Shown one piece after another: positions 53,657 to 61,692 of a stretch of 64,000 nucleotides of DNA (positions are counted from its first letter, which is position 1; the number at the start of each line of letters is the position of its first letter). Source of the DNA: B69-G16 sp964501905 (GTDB lineage: Archaea; Thermoproteota; Thermoprotei; Thermofilales; B69-G16); NCBI GenBank assembly GCA_964501905.1, contig CAZCTW010000001.1, positions 124,001 through 188,000 on the forward strand, written 5' to 3'. A model generated the notes under the pieces. The model saw only the letters and a program-made list of their open reading frames with translations. It was not told where the DNA came from and searched no databases. Made by a program: the position numbers and the translations under genes.

Positions 53657-54763
53657 ATGCCCGATCCGAGGGTTAGCAAGCTAGCGGATCTGGTTGTACG
53701 CTACTCCACCGAGGTTCGGAAAGGAGATTTTACGGTAATTACGGGTTCCTACGCGGCTCTTCCCTTGATAAAAGAACTGGTTAGGGCTATCCTTGAAAAT
53801 GGCGGAAATCCATCAGTGTATTTTCTGGAGGAGGAAGTGGAGGAGATCTTCTATAAATATGCTAAAGACGAGCAGTTAGAATTCGTAAGTCCCCTGAGCA
53901 GGTTGATGATCGAGAAGGCGGACGTTAGGATTAGCGTGCTCTCCTCTACGCACACTAAACACCTTAGCACTGTAGACCCGGAGAAGATAAGGAAGAGGAT
54001 GGCGGCTCGCAGAGAGCTTACTGAGATTTTTATGAAGAGAGATGCCGAAGGTAGTTTGAGGTGGAATGTAATTCCCTATCCGACGAAGGCTTTGGCTCAA
54101 GAAGCCGAGATGAGCTTGGTTGATTACGAAGATTTTGTCTACAAGTCTTGCATGGTCGATAGGGAGGATCCGGTAGAGGCTTGGTGTGAGCAGGCTAGGA
54201 GGCAGGAGGAGATAGTAAAGTTGTTGAGCATGGTGTCAGAGATAAGAGTGGTGGGCGAGAAAACTGATTTGACGATTAGAGTAGATGGGAGGAAGTGGAT
54301 AAACGACGACGGCAAGAAGAACATGCCCGGCGGCGAAGTATTTACGGGTCCTGTAGAGGACTCGGCGGAAGGGGTAATATATTTCGAATATCCGGCTATA
54401 TGGAGGGGTATAGTGGTAGAGGGTATACAGCTTAAGTTCGAGAAGGGTGTAGTCGTGGAAGCTAAAGCTTTGAGGAAGGAAGAGTATTTAAAGAAGATAT
54501 TGGAGACGGATGAGGGGGCTAGGAGGATAGGGGAGTTCGCCTTTGGGCTGAACTATAACATCAATAGATTTACGAGGAACATACTCTTCGATGAGAAGAT
54601 AGGCGGAACAATACACATAGCCGTGGGGGCCGGTTATCCTATAACTGGAAGTCATAATAAATCGAGTATTCACTGGGATATGATAAAGGACATGAGGAAG
54701 GGCGAAGTCTACGCCGATGGAGAGCTAGTATATAGGAACGGGAGGTTTCTAATCGAGCTCTAG
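53657..54763 (+). CDS. M29-family metal aminopeptidase
   Basis: A 368-residue protein of the thermophilic aminopeptidase family (AmpS/PepS). The C-terminal metal site is visible: NMPGGEVFTGPVEDSAEG (about 222-239), GTIHIAVGAGYP near 316, and NKSSIHWDMIKD near 335 with the His and Asp ligands. It removes N-terminal residues from peptides in the cytoplasm. The N-terminal lid domain is complete. It has an ATG start with GTGGTGTG upstream and is next to peptide uptake and SppA genes. Confidence 0.9.
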   Translation: MPDPRVSKLADLVVRYSTEVRKGDFTVITGSYAALPLIKELVRAILENGGNPSVYFLEEEVEEIFYKYAKDEQLEFVSPLSRLMIEKADVRISVLSSTHTKHLSTVDPEKIRKRMAARRELTEIFMKRDAEGSLRWNVIPYPTKALAQEAEMSLVDYEDFVYKSCMVDREDPVEAWCEQARRQEEIVKLLSMVSEIRVVGEKTDLTIRVDGRKWINDDGKKNMPGGEVFTGPVEDSAEGVIYFEYPAIWRGIVVEGIQLKFEKGVVVEAKALRKEEYLKKILETDEGARRIGEFAFGLNYNINRFTRNILFDEKIGGTIHIAVGAGYPITGSHNKSSIHWDMIKDMRKGEVYADGELVYRNGRFLIEL

Positions 54764-54809
54764 GCGGCAGTAAGTTAGAGTATGGTTGCGACGTTCAGAT
54801 TTATATACC

Positions 54810-54980
54810 TTAGAAACGGTTTAGAATCAGCATCAGATAGGGTTCTTCACCTATCTGTACCCCGCCGTACTCATCATCAACAAATATAACATTATTTTTC
54901 TTCTTAAATACTTCACGTGATAAACCCGGGTTAACAGTCAAAACTCCCGGACTTATCTCCCGAGCTTTCCTTGGCAGAAG
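54810..54980 (-). pseudogene. Coding remnant of unknown family
   Basis: An open frame of about 56 codons with no start codon, between a TAA and its own stop at 54812. It reads as protein: SPGVLTVNPGLSREVFKKK, then NNVIFVDDEYGGVQIGEEP. I did not identify the family. It may be the C-terminal end of a deleted gene. Confidence 0.35.
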
Positions 54981-55038
54981 TTAAACGAGAGCTTTGATTT
55001 ATATACTAGTCCAAATATTCGTGGAACTAGGTGAGTCT

Positions 55039-55992
55039 ATGGAGTTGAATATAGGAGGAACAAAATTAGGCAAGAAGGAATTGCTGATAATAGCCGCCGT
55101 CTTTATAATCGTCGTTATAGCCCTAGCTTCCATAGCCGCGATATTCATACTCCCTAAAATAATGATGGGCGGCTTCAAGGCAGTGGGACAGGTAGCCCTA
55201 ATCAAAATCGAGGGACCCTTAGCCTTTACCTCTTCCAAGTATAGTATCCTTGGTCCTCTCTTTGGAGTTGAGGATTACGTGGAGTTAATGGAAAAGGCCG
55301 AGCGAGACCCGGCAATAAAGGCTGTTGTATTATACGTGAACAGCCCCGGAGGTTCTGTCGCCGCCTCAGAAGCCCTCTACTTCGCTGTTAAAAAGCTGGC
55401 TGAGAAGAAGCCCGTAGTCGCTTACATAGCTGACTACGGCACTTCTGGAGCCTATATGGCGGTGCTACCCGCTCATGAGATTATAGCCAGCAACAGTAGT
55501 TTAACTGGCGCGATAGGCGTTTACGCCTTAGTTATAAATTATAAGGGATTAATGGATAAGTTAGGAGTAGAAGTCTACACTTTTAAGTCCGGCAAGCTAA
55601 AGGACGTAGGCTCTCCCTTCAGGGAAATGACCGAAGAAGATGCTAAAGTTTACGAGGAGATGATATCAGAGTTCTTCGAGATATTTAAACAAAGAGTGTT
55701 AAAACACAGAGAGGTGGAGAGCGAGAAGATATTCAGCGGTAGACCTTACACGGCGAGCAAGGCTCTAGAGCTAGGGCTCATAGATGAAATTGGCACCTTT
55801 GATGACGCCATAAACGAGGCAAGGCGATTAGCCGGGCTCCCCGAGACCGCTCCTATTAGAGAACTTAGACCAACTAGACCTAAGCTACTAGAAATGCTTC
55901 TAGGATTGCCTGCGAGTCAGAAACTCGAACTTTTGCCTAGCCAAGAAATATTGGCCATTTGGCCTCCACCGACTATAGCTATAGAGCATTAA
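55039..55992 (+). CDS. sppA: SppA-type signal peptide peptidase (S49)
   Basis: A 317-residue membrane peptidase. One N-terminal helix (LLIIAAVFIIVVIALASIAAIF) anchors it. The S49 domain has NSPGGSVAAS (101-110), the nucleophile Ser136 in YGTSGAYMA and the general base Lys188 in KSGKLKDVGSPF. It degrades signal peptides and membrane protein fragments at the outer face. I chose ATG at 55039 over 54994 because AGGTGAG precedes it. A second, larger SppA-like protein is at 22725. Confidence 0.88.
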   Translation: MELNIGGTKLGKKELLIIAAVFIIVVIALASIAAIFILPKIMMGGFKAVGQVALIKIEGPLAFTSSKYSILGPLFGVEDYVELMEKAERDPAIKAVVLYVNSPGGSVAASEALYFAVKKLAEKKPVVAYIADYGTSGAYMAVLPAHEIIASNSSLTGAIGVYALVINYKGLMDKLGVEVYTFKSGKLKDVGSPFREMTEEDAKVYEEMISEFFEIFKQRVLKHREVESEKIFSGRPYTASKALELGLIDEIGTFDDAINEARRLAGLPETAPIRELRPTRPKLLEMLLGLPASQKLELLPSQEILAIWPPPTIAIEH

Positions 55993-56339
55993 AACAAACT
56001 TTTAAGGGTTTAAGAGTATTATCGTCCTTAATATATTTATTATAATATATGCGTATTAATGAATAACAAGGAATTTTAACAGTCATAGTCGTGCTTCTTC
56101 TCATAATGTTAGTGATAGCCTTTGTGGCAAAATACAATAATGTTTTGCAAACTACCGAGTATAGTTTTTAAATGCTGGGATAAGAATAAGTTGGACTTTA
56201 TCCTAGCAAAAATTCGATTTATCTGAAAACTAGCAGACCTTTATGGATGATTTTCTCTTTATAACATAATGCTTTTATATTCCCGTATGCCTTTTCATAG
56301 GCAAGAGAAGCTAGATTAGAAAAATGTAAAGGTGTTTAA
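55993..56339 (+). other. Intergenic region with a frameshifted small membrane ORF and the dppB promoter
   Basis: Bases 56059-56171 read as a small protein starting at ATG 56059 with one hydrophobic helix (TVIVVLLLIMLVIAF) and the end NNVLQTTEYSF. A missing T in the run near 56077 breaks the frame after MNNKEF. A TATA-like CTTTTATATT lies at 56272-56281, about 60 bases before dppB. Nothing else was recognised. Confidence 0.35.
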
Positions 56340-57440
56340 ATGAGTAGTATAAAACGATACGTAATAACAAGGATAATAAACTACGTGCTAGTGCTGCTAA
56401 TAGTCCTCTCTCTAACCTATGCAGTTATGGCTCCGATAGCCGATCAAGCACTAATAGATATGTGGAGAGAAACGCTGAACGCTAGGCTTAGAAGTGACCC
56501 CAAACTTATCGAAAGCTTAAAGGCGAAGGGTATATCTCCGGAAGAGTGGATTAACCAGCAACTAGAAGTAATCAAAAAACGGGAGGGATTAGATAAACCG
56601 TGGTATGAACGATTGCCTAAGAGAGTTTTTGATATGCTAGTGTTTAGGCTTGGTAGATCTCATCTCATCAGGTCGTTTAGAGGCACCAGGAATATATCAG
56701 ATATAATATTCGAGAGAATCCCCTTCTCGGTCCTACTGTTCACTTCTTCAACGATTATCCTGGTAGTGCTAGGACTCATTATAGGCTTAGCGTGCGCAAG
56801 AAAGCCTGGATCTCTCCTGGATGTATCCTTTATAATCTACGCGCTGGTAGGGAATAGCCTGCCTATGTGGTGGCTAGCAATGATACTGGTCCTAGTTTTC
56901 GTCTACTTCCTGCATCTATTCCCGCCACCGGTAGAGATTAAAGCAGTAGTTGCCCGCCCCCCGCCCATCGGCAATGTTTCTGAGTTTATAGGCTATCTAG
57001 GTAACTTGCTGTACTACATGACCTTGCCGCTTTTCACGGTCACGGTGGTAAGCTTAGGCGCCGAAGTATACCTTATGAGAAACATAGTTTTAACAACGAT
57101 GACAGAGGATTTCGTCTTCGTCGCTAGGGCTAAGGGACTTCCGGAGCGCGATGTAATCTATAAACATGTACTGAGAGCCGCCGCCCCGCCTATAATAACC
57201 ACCGTCTTATTGAGCATTACGGGGAGCTTGTTTGGCGGAGCTATAATCACGGAGACCGTGTTTATGTGGCCTGGCATGGGACTGCTTTATTGGGAAGCTA
57301 TAGCTGGCAACGATACCCCAGTGGTGCTAGGCCTAGTTTACTTATCTCTGCTAGTTTACTTAATAACACTAGCGGTGCTAGACGTGCTCTACGGCATTCT
57401 AGACCCGAGAGTTCGTATAACAACGGGTGTAACGGGGTGA
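56340..57440 (+). CDS. dppB: Peptide ABC transporter permease, DppB/OppB type
   Basis: A 366-residue permease with six predicted helices. The large extracellular loop after helix 1 is typical of DppB. The EAA coupling loop reads VFVARAKGLPERDVIYKHVLRAA near 260, which contacts the ATPase subunits. It pairs with DppC and heads the operon dppBCDF, followed by a small membrane protein and the substrate-binding protein. ATG start after AAAGGTG. Confidence 0.92.
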   Translation: MSSIKRYVITRIINYVLVLLIVLSLTYAVMAPIADQALIDMWRETLNARLRSDPKLIESLKAKGISPEEWINQQLEVIKKREGLDKPWYERLPKRVFDMLVFRLGRSHLIRSFRGTRNISDIIFERIPFSVLLFTSSTIILVVLGLIIGLACARKPGSLLDVSFIIYALVGNSLPMWWLAMILVLVFVYFLHLFPPPVEIKAVVARPPPIGNVSEFIGYLGNLLYYMTLPLFTVTVVSLGAEVYLMRNIVLTTMTEDFVFVARAKGLPERDVIYKHVLRAAAPPIITTVLLSITGSLFGGAIITETVFMWPGMGLLYWEAIAGNDTPVVLGLVYLSLLVYLITLAVLDVLYGILDPRVRITTGVTG

Positions 57441-57446
57441 GATAAG

Positions 57447-58868
57447 ATGAGCGAAAGAGCTAAAAGGTATATGGAGCTCTACCGTAAGACTAAGTGGGTA
57501 AAGCTCAGGCTATTCTGGGAAGACTTTAAACACAGTAAGTTGGGGATGTCCGGAATAGTGCTACTGATAATATTCGCTATAATATCCATACTAGTCGTTT
57601 CAAATACAATAGTACCGAGCGACCTCCCTAAGAGATGGCATAGCCCAGAGGCTTGGAATGAATACCCCGAGCTTGTACCCCCGGAGTGGTGGTTTAAGAT
57701 AACGGGCGAGCCCATTTTCCCGCACACAATAATAGAAAAGGAGTTCCCCGAGGGGGAGGAGGAAGCCGTCATAACCTACTACTACGAATCCGACGCTTTT
57801 CCAACAGACGCTAGGTTAGATCTGGAGATATCCACGTTCAACACCAGTATAGTCAGAATAATCATCTCCGTTTATAGACCTGACGAGGAGGAGATCGTCA
57901 TATACGATAAAACTGAGAGCATAACCGAGAGGATGAACAAAAGCGCGATAAGCCTATTCATCAAGAGAAACTCCGAGATCGCGAGAATACTAGTACACCA
58001 CTTCGGCATAGAGAAAAGCCCTGATGTCGTGAATAACCTTTGCCTCCTATTCGGGGAGAAATCTCCGGATATGTGGAGTCCGAAGACTGCTAAGCCCTTG
58101 AAAGGCTCGTATGTTTTCACGATAAGAGTCTCGACTTTTGAAGGCGAAGTTGAAGTTGATAGGGCGAAATTGATACTGTACGCTAACGCTTATGGTTTAA
58201 TGGGGACGGATAGCTTCAGGAGAGATTTGTTCCTCGGCTTGCTCTGGGGGTTCCCCATAGCCCTACTCATAGGTATATTAACCTCCCTGTTGACGACGAT
58301 AGTCGGCGTGACCTACGCCATGGTAAGTGCGTACTACGGAGGATATATTGACGAAATCATGCAAAGGATCGTGGATATAGTTTCGAGCATCCCTCTGCTC
58401 CCCATCCTAATCTTATGTGCGATGACTTTTGGCCCGAACATCTGGCTTATTATAGGCTTGCTTGTGCTCTTCACTTGGACTGGAGGCATAAAGACTATTA
58501 GGGCCATGGTCTTCCAAATTAGGGAAGCGGCTTACATAGAAACTGCTAGGGTGGCCGGCGCCTCTACGAGGTGGATCTTGTTCAAGCACATACTGCCGCA
58601 AGTGCTTCCCTACTCGTTTTACCTAGTCGTCTTAGGAGTCCCGTACTACATATTAATTGAGGCCGGTATAAGCTATCTAGGGCTTGGCGATCCAACTCTG
58701 CCCACGTGGGGGCAGATATTGCACGATGCCTCTATCCATGGAGCTACTCTAGGCGGGTACTGGTGGTGGGTTATACCTCCAGGCCTCTTGATAGCCCTTG
58801 TGGGGCTTTCGTTTGCCATGATAGGCGTCGCGGTTGATAAAATCCTAAACCCGAAGTTGAGGTATTAG
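57447..58868 (+). CDS. dppC: Peptide ABC transporter permease, DppC/OppC type with a large insertion
   Basis: A 473-residue permease; DppC is usually about 300. After helix 1 (about 32-52) there is an extra extracytoplasmic domain of roughly 200 residues, including VITYYYESDAF and PLKGSYVFTIRVS, before helices 2-6. The coupling loop is YIETARVAGASTRWILFKHILP near 370. The insertion probably forms a beta-domain outside the membrane that meets the binding protein. The start is six bases after dppB. Confidence 0.9.
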   Translation: MSERAKRYMELYRKTKWVKLRLFWEDFKHSKLGMSGIVLLIIFAIISILVVSNTIVPSDLPKRWHSPEAWNEYPELVPPEWWFKITGEPIFPHTIIEKEFPEGEEEAVITYYYESDAFPTDARLDLEISTFNTSIVRIIISVYRPDEEEIVIYDKTESITERMNKSAISLFIKRNSEIARILVHHFGIEKSPDVVNNLCLLFGEKSPDMWSPKTAKPLKGSYVFTIRVSTFEGEVEVDRAKLILYANAYGLMGTDSFRRDLFLGLLWGFPIALLIGILTSLLTTIVGVTYAMVSAYYGGYIDEIMQRIVDIVSSIPLLPILILCAMTFGPNIWLIIGLLVLFTWTGGIKTIRAMVFQIREAAYIETARVAGASTRWILFKHILPQVLPYSFYLVVLGVPYYILIEAGISYLGLGDPTLPTWGQILHDASIHGATLGGYWWWVIPPGLLIALVGLSFAMIGVAVDKILNPKLRY

Positions 58869-58877
58869 GTAGGGAGT

Positions 58878-59864
58878 ATGGAGCCCTTGTTGAATGTAGA
58901 GGGGTTAAAGACTTACTTCATAATCAGCGAAAAAAGAGTTGTAAAGGCGGTTGACAACGTATCCCTAAAATTGTACCCGGGCGAGTCTCTAGGCTTAGCC
59001 GGAGAATCCGGTTGTGGAAAAAGCACACTAGGCTATGCTATCCTCACCTGCATACCTAGACCGGGCAAGATTGTCGGCGGGAAGATAGAGTTCGAGGGGG
59101 TTAATGTAACTGATAGGCCCGAGCCCTGGGTGAGGAAGAACTACCGGTGGGTTAAAGTCTCTATGATATTTCAGGGAGCCATGAACTCACTAAACCCCGT
59201 GCTCACCGTGGGGAGACAACTCGCTGAACCCCTAGTCTACCACAAGGACATGACCTATAAAGAGGCGCGTAAATACGTAGTTGAGGCATTAAAGCTCGTG
59301 GGCTTACCCGAGCACGTAGTAGATCGCTACCCCCACGAGTTATCCGGAGGTATGAGACAGAGGGCAGTCATAGCTATGTCGCTGATATTGAAGCCTAAGC
59401 TTGTCATAGCCGATGAGCCGACAACTGCTCTAGACGTCGTCGTCCAAGCTCAAATCATAAACTTGATGAAAAAACTCAAACAACAGGAGAAAATGAGCTT
59501 AATATTCATAAGCCACGACTTGAGCATTCTATCGGAGATAGTGGATAAGGTCGCGATCATGTACGCTGGTAAAATAGTCGAATACGGAACATCCGAGCAA
59601 ATCTACCTCACTCCTAAACACCCCTACACCCAGAGACTACTTAAAGCAGTTCCAAGGCTAAGGGAGAAAATCGAGAAGCTAGAGTTTATACCTGGAGCGC
59701 CGCCAGACCTCGTCTCGCCGCCACCCGGTTGCAGATTCCATCCAAGATGTCCCGTGTTCAAGGAGCGGAGCGGCTTTAAAGGATTATGCGATAAGGAAGA
59801 GCCCCCACTAGTGGAGGTCGAGCCAGGCCACATGGTGGCGTGCTGGCTCTATTCCAGGAGGTGA
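58878..59864 (+). CDS. dppD: Peptide ABC transporter ATPase, DppD/OppD type
   Basis: A 328-residue ATPase. Walker A is GESGCGKST (about 43-51), signature LSGGMRQRAVIA, Walker B LVIADEPTTALDV. The C-terminal cysteine-rich end (PPGCRFHPRCPVF and VACWLY) is typical of OppD/DppD and can bind an iron-sulfur cluster. It energises uptake with DppF. Starts nine bases after dppC. Confidence 0.93.
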   Translation: MEPLLNVEGLKTYFIISEKRVVKAVDNVSLKLYPGESLGLAGESGCGKSTLGYAILTCIPRPGKIVGGKIEFEGVNVTDRPEPWVRKNYRWVKVSMIFQGAMNSLNPVLTVGRQLAEPLVYHKDMTYKEARKYVVEALKLVGLPEHVVDRYPHELSGGMRQRAVIAMSLILKPKLVIADEPTTALDVVVQAQIINLMKKLKQQEKMSLIFISHDLSILSEIVDKVAIMYAGKIVEYGTSEQIYLTPKHPYTQRLLKAVPRLREKIEKLEFIPGAPPDLVSPPPGCRFHPRCPVFKERSGFKGLCDKEEPPLVEVEPGHMVACWLYSRR

Positions 59865-59869
59865 TAAAG

Positions 59870-60910
59870 GTGGATGACGATAAGGCGATAGTTCAGGTGG
59901 AAAATCTGAAGAAGTGGTTCCCGGTTAAAGCCGGGTTTTTCACCTCAATTTTCGGAAAGAAACGAATCTTCGTTAAAGCCGTCGATGGAATATCCTTCGA
60001 GATATATAGGCGGGAAACCTTCGCCCTCGTCGGGGAGTCCGGCTGTGGAAAGACCACTACAGGACGTCTAATTCTTAGGCTTCTAAAGCCTACGGACGGG
60101 AAGATATTTTTCGATGGAACAGACATAACCTCGGTGCCGGAGAAAGAGTTGAAGAAAGGCTTTAGAAAGAAGACTAGTATGATATTTCAGGACCCCTACG
60201 CCTCGGTAAACCCGCGCTTTACAGTATACGAAGTAGTATCAGAACCGTTAACGATACATAACATAGGTACTTTTGCGGAAAGAGTAGAACTGGTAGCTAA
60301 ACTACTGGAAGAGGTAAAGCTCACCCCCGTGGAAGACTTCCTCTGGCGCTTCCCCCACCAGCTAAGCGGAGGACAGAGACAGAGAGTATGCATAGCTAGG
60401 GCTCTAGTCCTAAACCCCGAGTTTATAGTGGCGGACGAGCCGGTCTCTATGCTGGATCTCTCCATAAGAGCGGAAATTCTACAGCTCCTACGTGAGCTCC
60501 AGAGGAAGCACGGGTTAACTTACCTTTACATAACCCACGACTTGAGCACGGCTAGGTATTTCTGTGACCGCATAGCCGTCATGTATCTCGGCAAAATAGT
60601 AGAGCTAGGATCCTCCGACGGCATCGTCGAGAATCCCCTACACCCATATACTAGAGCTCTAATCGCCGCCGTGCCGGAGCCTGACCCCAGTAACAGACTG
60701 AAGTTGAAAGAGGTACCTATAAAAGGCGAGGTTCCAAGTCCCGTAAACCTGCCCTCAGGGTGTAGATTTAGAAACCGCTGCGTCAAGTACGACGAAGCTC
60801 CCGAATCTATTAGGAGGTTATGTAGGACTAAAGAGCCTCCTCCAGTGGAAGTTGAAGATGGTCATCAAGTCGCGTGCTGGCTATACGCAAAATACTATGA
60901 GAGAGCTTAA
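59870..60910 (+). CDS. dppF: Peptide ABC transporter ATPase, DppF/OppF type
   Basis: A 346-residue ATPase paired with DppD. Walker A is GESGCGKTTTG, signature LSGGQRQRVCIA, Walker B FIVADEPVSMLDL. The C-terminal Cys motif (PSGCRFRNRC and VACWLY) matches the family. I chose GTG at 59870 over 59840, because GGAGGTGAT sits just before it and it follows the dppD stop directly. Confidence 0.93.
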   Translation: MDDDKAIVQVENLKKWFPVKAGFFTSIFGKKRIFVKAVDGISFEIYRRETFALVGESGCGKTTTGRLILRLLKPTDGKIFFDGTDITSVPEKELKKGFRKKTSMIFQDPYASVNPRFTVYEVVSEPLTIHNIGTFAERVELVAKLLEEVKLTPVEDFLWRFPHQLSGGQRQRVCIARALVLNPEFIVADEPVSMLDLSIRAEILQLLRELQRKHGLTYLYITHDLSTARYFCDRIAVMYLGKIVELGSSDGIVENPLHPYTRALIAAVPEPDPSNRLKLKEVPIKGEVPSPVNLPSGCRFRNRCVKYDEAPESIRRLCRTKEPPPVEVEDGHQVACWLYAKYYERA

Positions 60911-61496
60911 CGTGGAAAGGGATTATCGGAAAGAGCAAATAAGAAAAACCTCGCGTAAATATCTATTTTTAGGCTTTCTGTTGCTCTTCTCCTCGATAAT
61001 ACTCTCCATCTTCCTGATATCCTACCCGTACATTTCTATAGGCAGAAGGCATCATACAATCAACTATACGCTTACCGCCACCAAGCCCGTCTACCACAAC
61101 ATAACCGATGTACCAAAAGACTATGTAGCTTATATGGATTACGTAGTCATATCCAGCAATTCCTCCAATTTCGATATGTATATAGTCTTTTTTAATGGGG
61201 ATGAGGCTAGCTTCTGGTGTGAAAAGTTAAACTTCACGAAAGGCTATAGCGCGGGTTTCGTAAACATAGATTCCCACTTATCTAAATTAATGCTGGTGTT
61301 AAACTCGACCAGACACTGCGATTTAAGCTTAGAATTAGATTTCACATATTACACGAAGCCTTTCTACTTCAACTTTTTAAGCCTTCTATGCCTGTTAACT
61401 TCCCTAATAGGCGCTGGGCTCGCCGTGAAAGGGCTCATCTACTTCATAGTCTACCGCTTTGGTTTCACCAAAATTTCTGTAAAAGGCTACTCCTGA
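60897..61496 (+). CDS. Membrane protein with extracellular glycosylated domain, in the dpp operon
   Basis: A 199-residue protein. One helix near the start (FLGFLLLFSSIILSIFLI) and one near the end (LSLLCLLTSLIGAGLAV) bracket an outside domain of about 110 residues with many N-glycosylation sequons (NYT, NIT, NSS, NFT, NST). No family was recognised. The start overlaps dppF by 14 bases, so it is co-translated with the transporter. It may help the transporter or the binding protein. Confidence 0.6.
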   Translation: MRELNVERDYRKEQIRKTSRKYLFLGFLLLFSSIILSIFLISYPYISIGRRHHTINYTLTATKPVYHNITDVPKDYVAYMDYVVISSNSSNFDMYIVFFNGDEASFWCEKLNFTKGYSAGFVNIDSHLSKLMLVLNSTRHCDLSLELDFTYYTKPFYFNFLSLLCLLTSLIGAGLAVKGLIYFIVYRFGFTKISVKGYS

Positions 61497-61641
61497 ATAC
61501 TTTAATGGATAACAGCTAGACCTTTTTTGAAAACAGACATTAAGAAAACCCTTTTAATCATTCGTAACCTAGTTCTAAAAAACCGAACATATCATCAAAT
61601 GAAACCATAGATTTAACAAAAATAATTTTAGTGTAGGATAG

Positions 61642-61658
61642 GGAAAGACTTAAATATT
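61642..61658 (+). promoter_or_regulatory. Promoter of the substrate-binding protein gene
   Basis: GGAAAGA (BRE-like) and CTTAAATATT (TATA, 61649-61658) lie about 40 bases before the ATG at 61693. With a start near 61680 the leader would hold only the AGGTGGAG ribosome binding site. A separate strong promoter fits a binding protein made in excess over its transporter. Confidence 0.5.
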
Positions 61659-61692
61659 GTAAAATTGAAGTACTTAAGGAAGGTGGAGAAAA

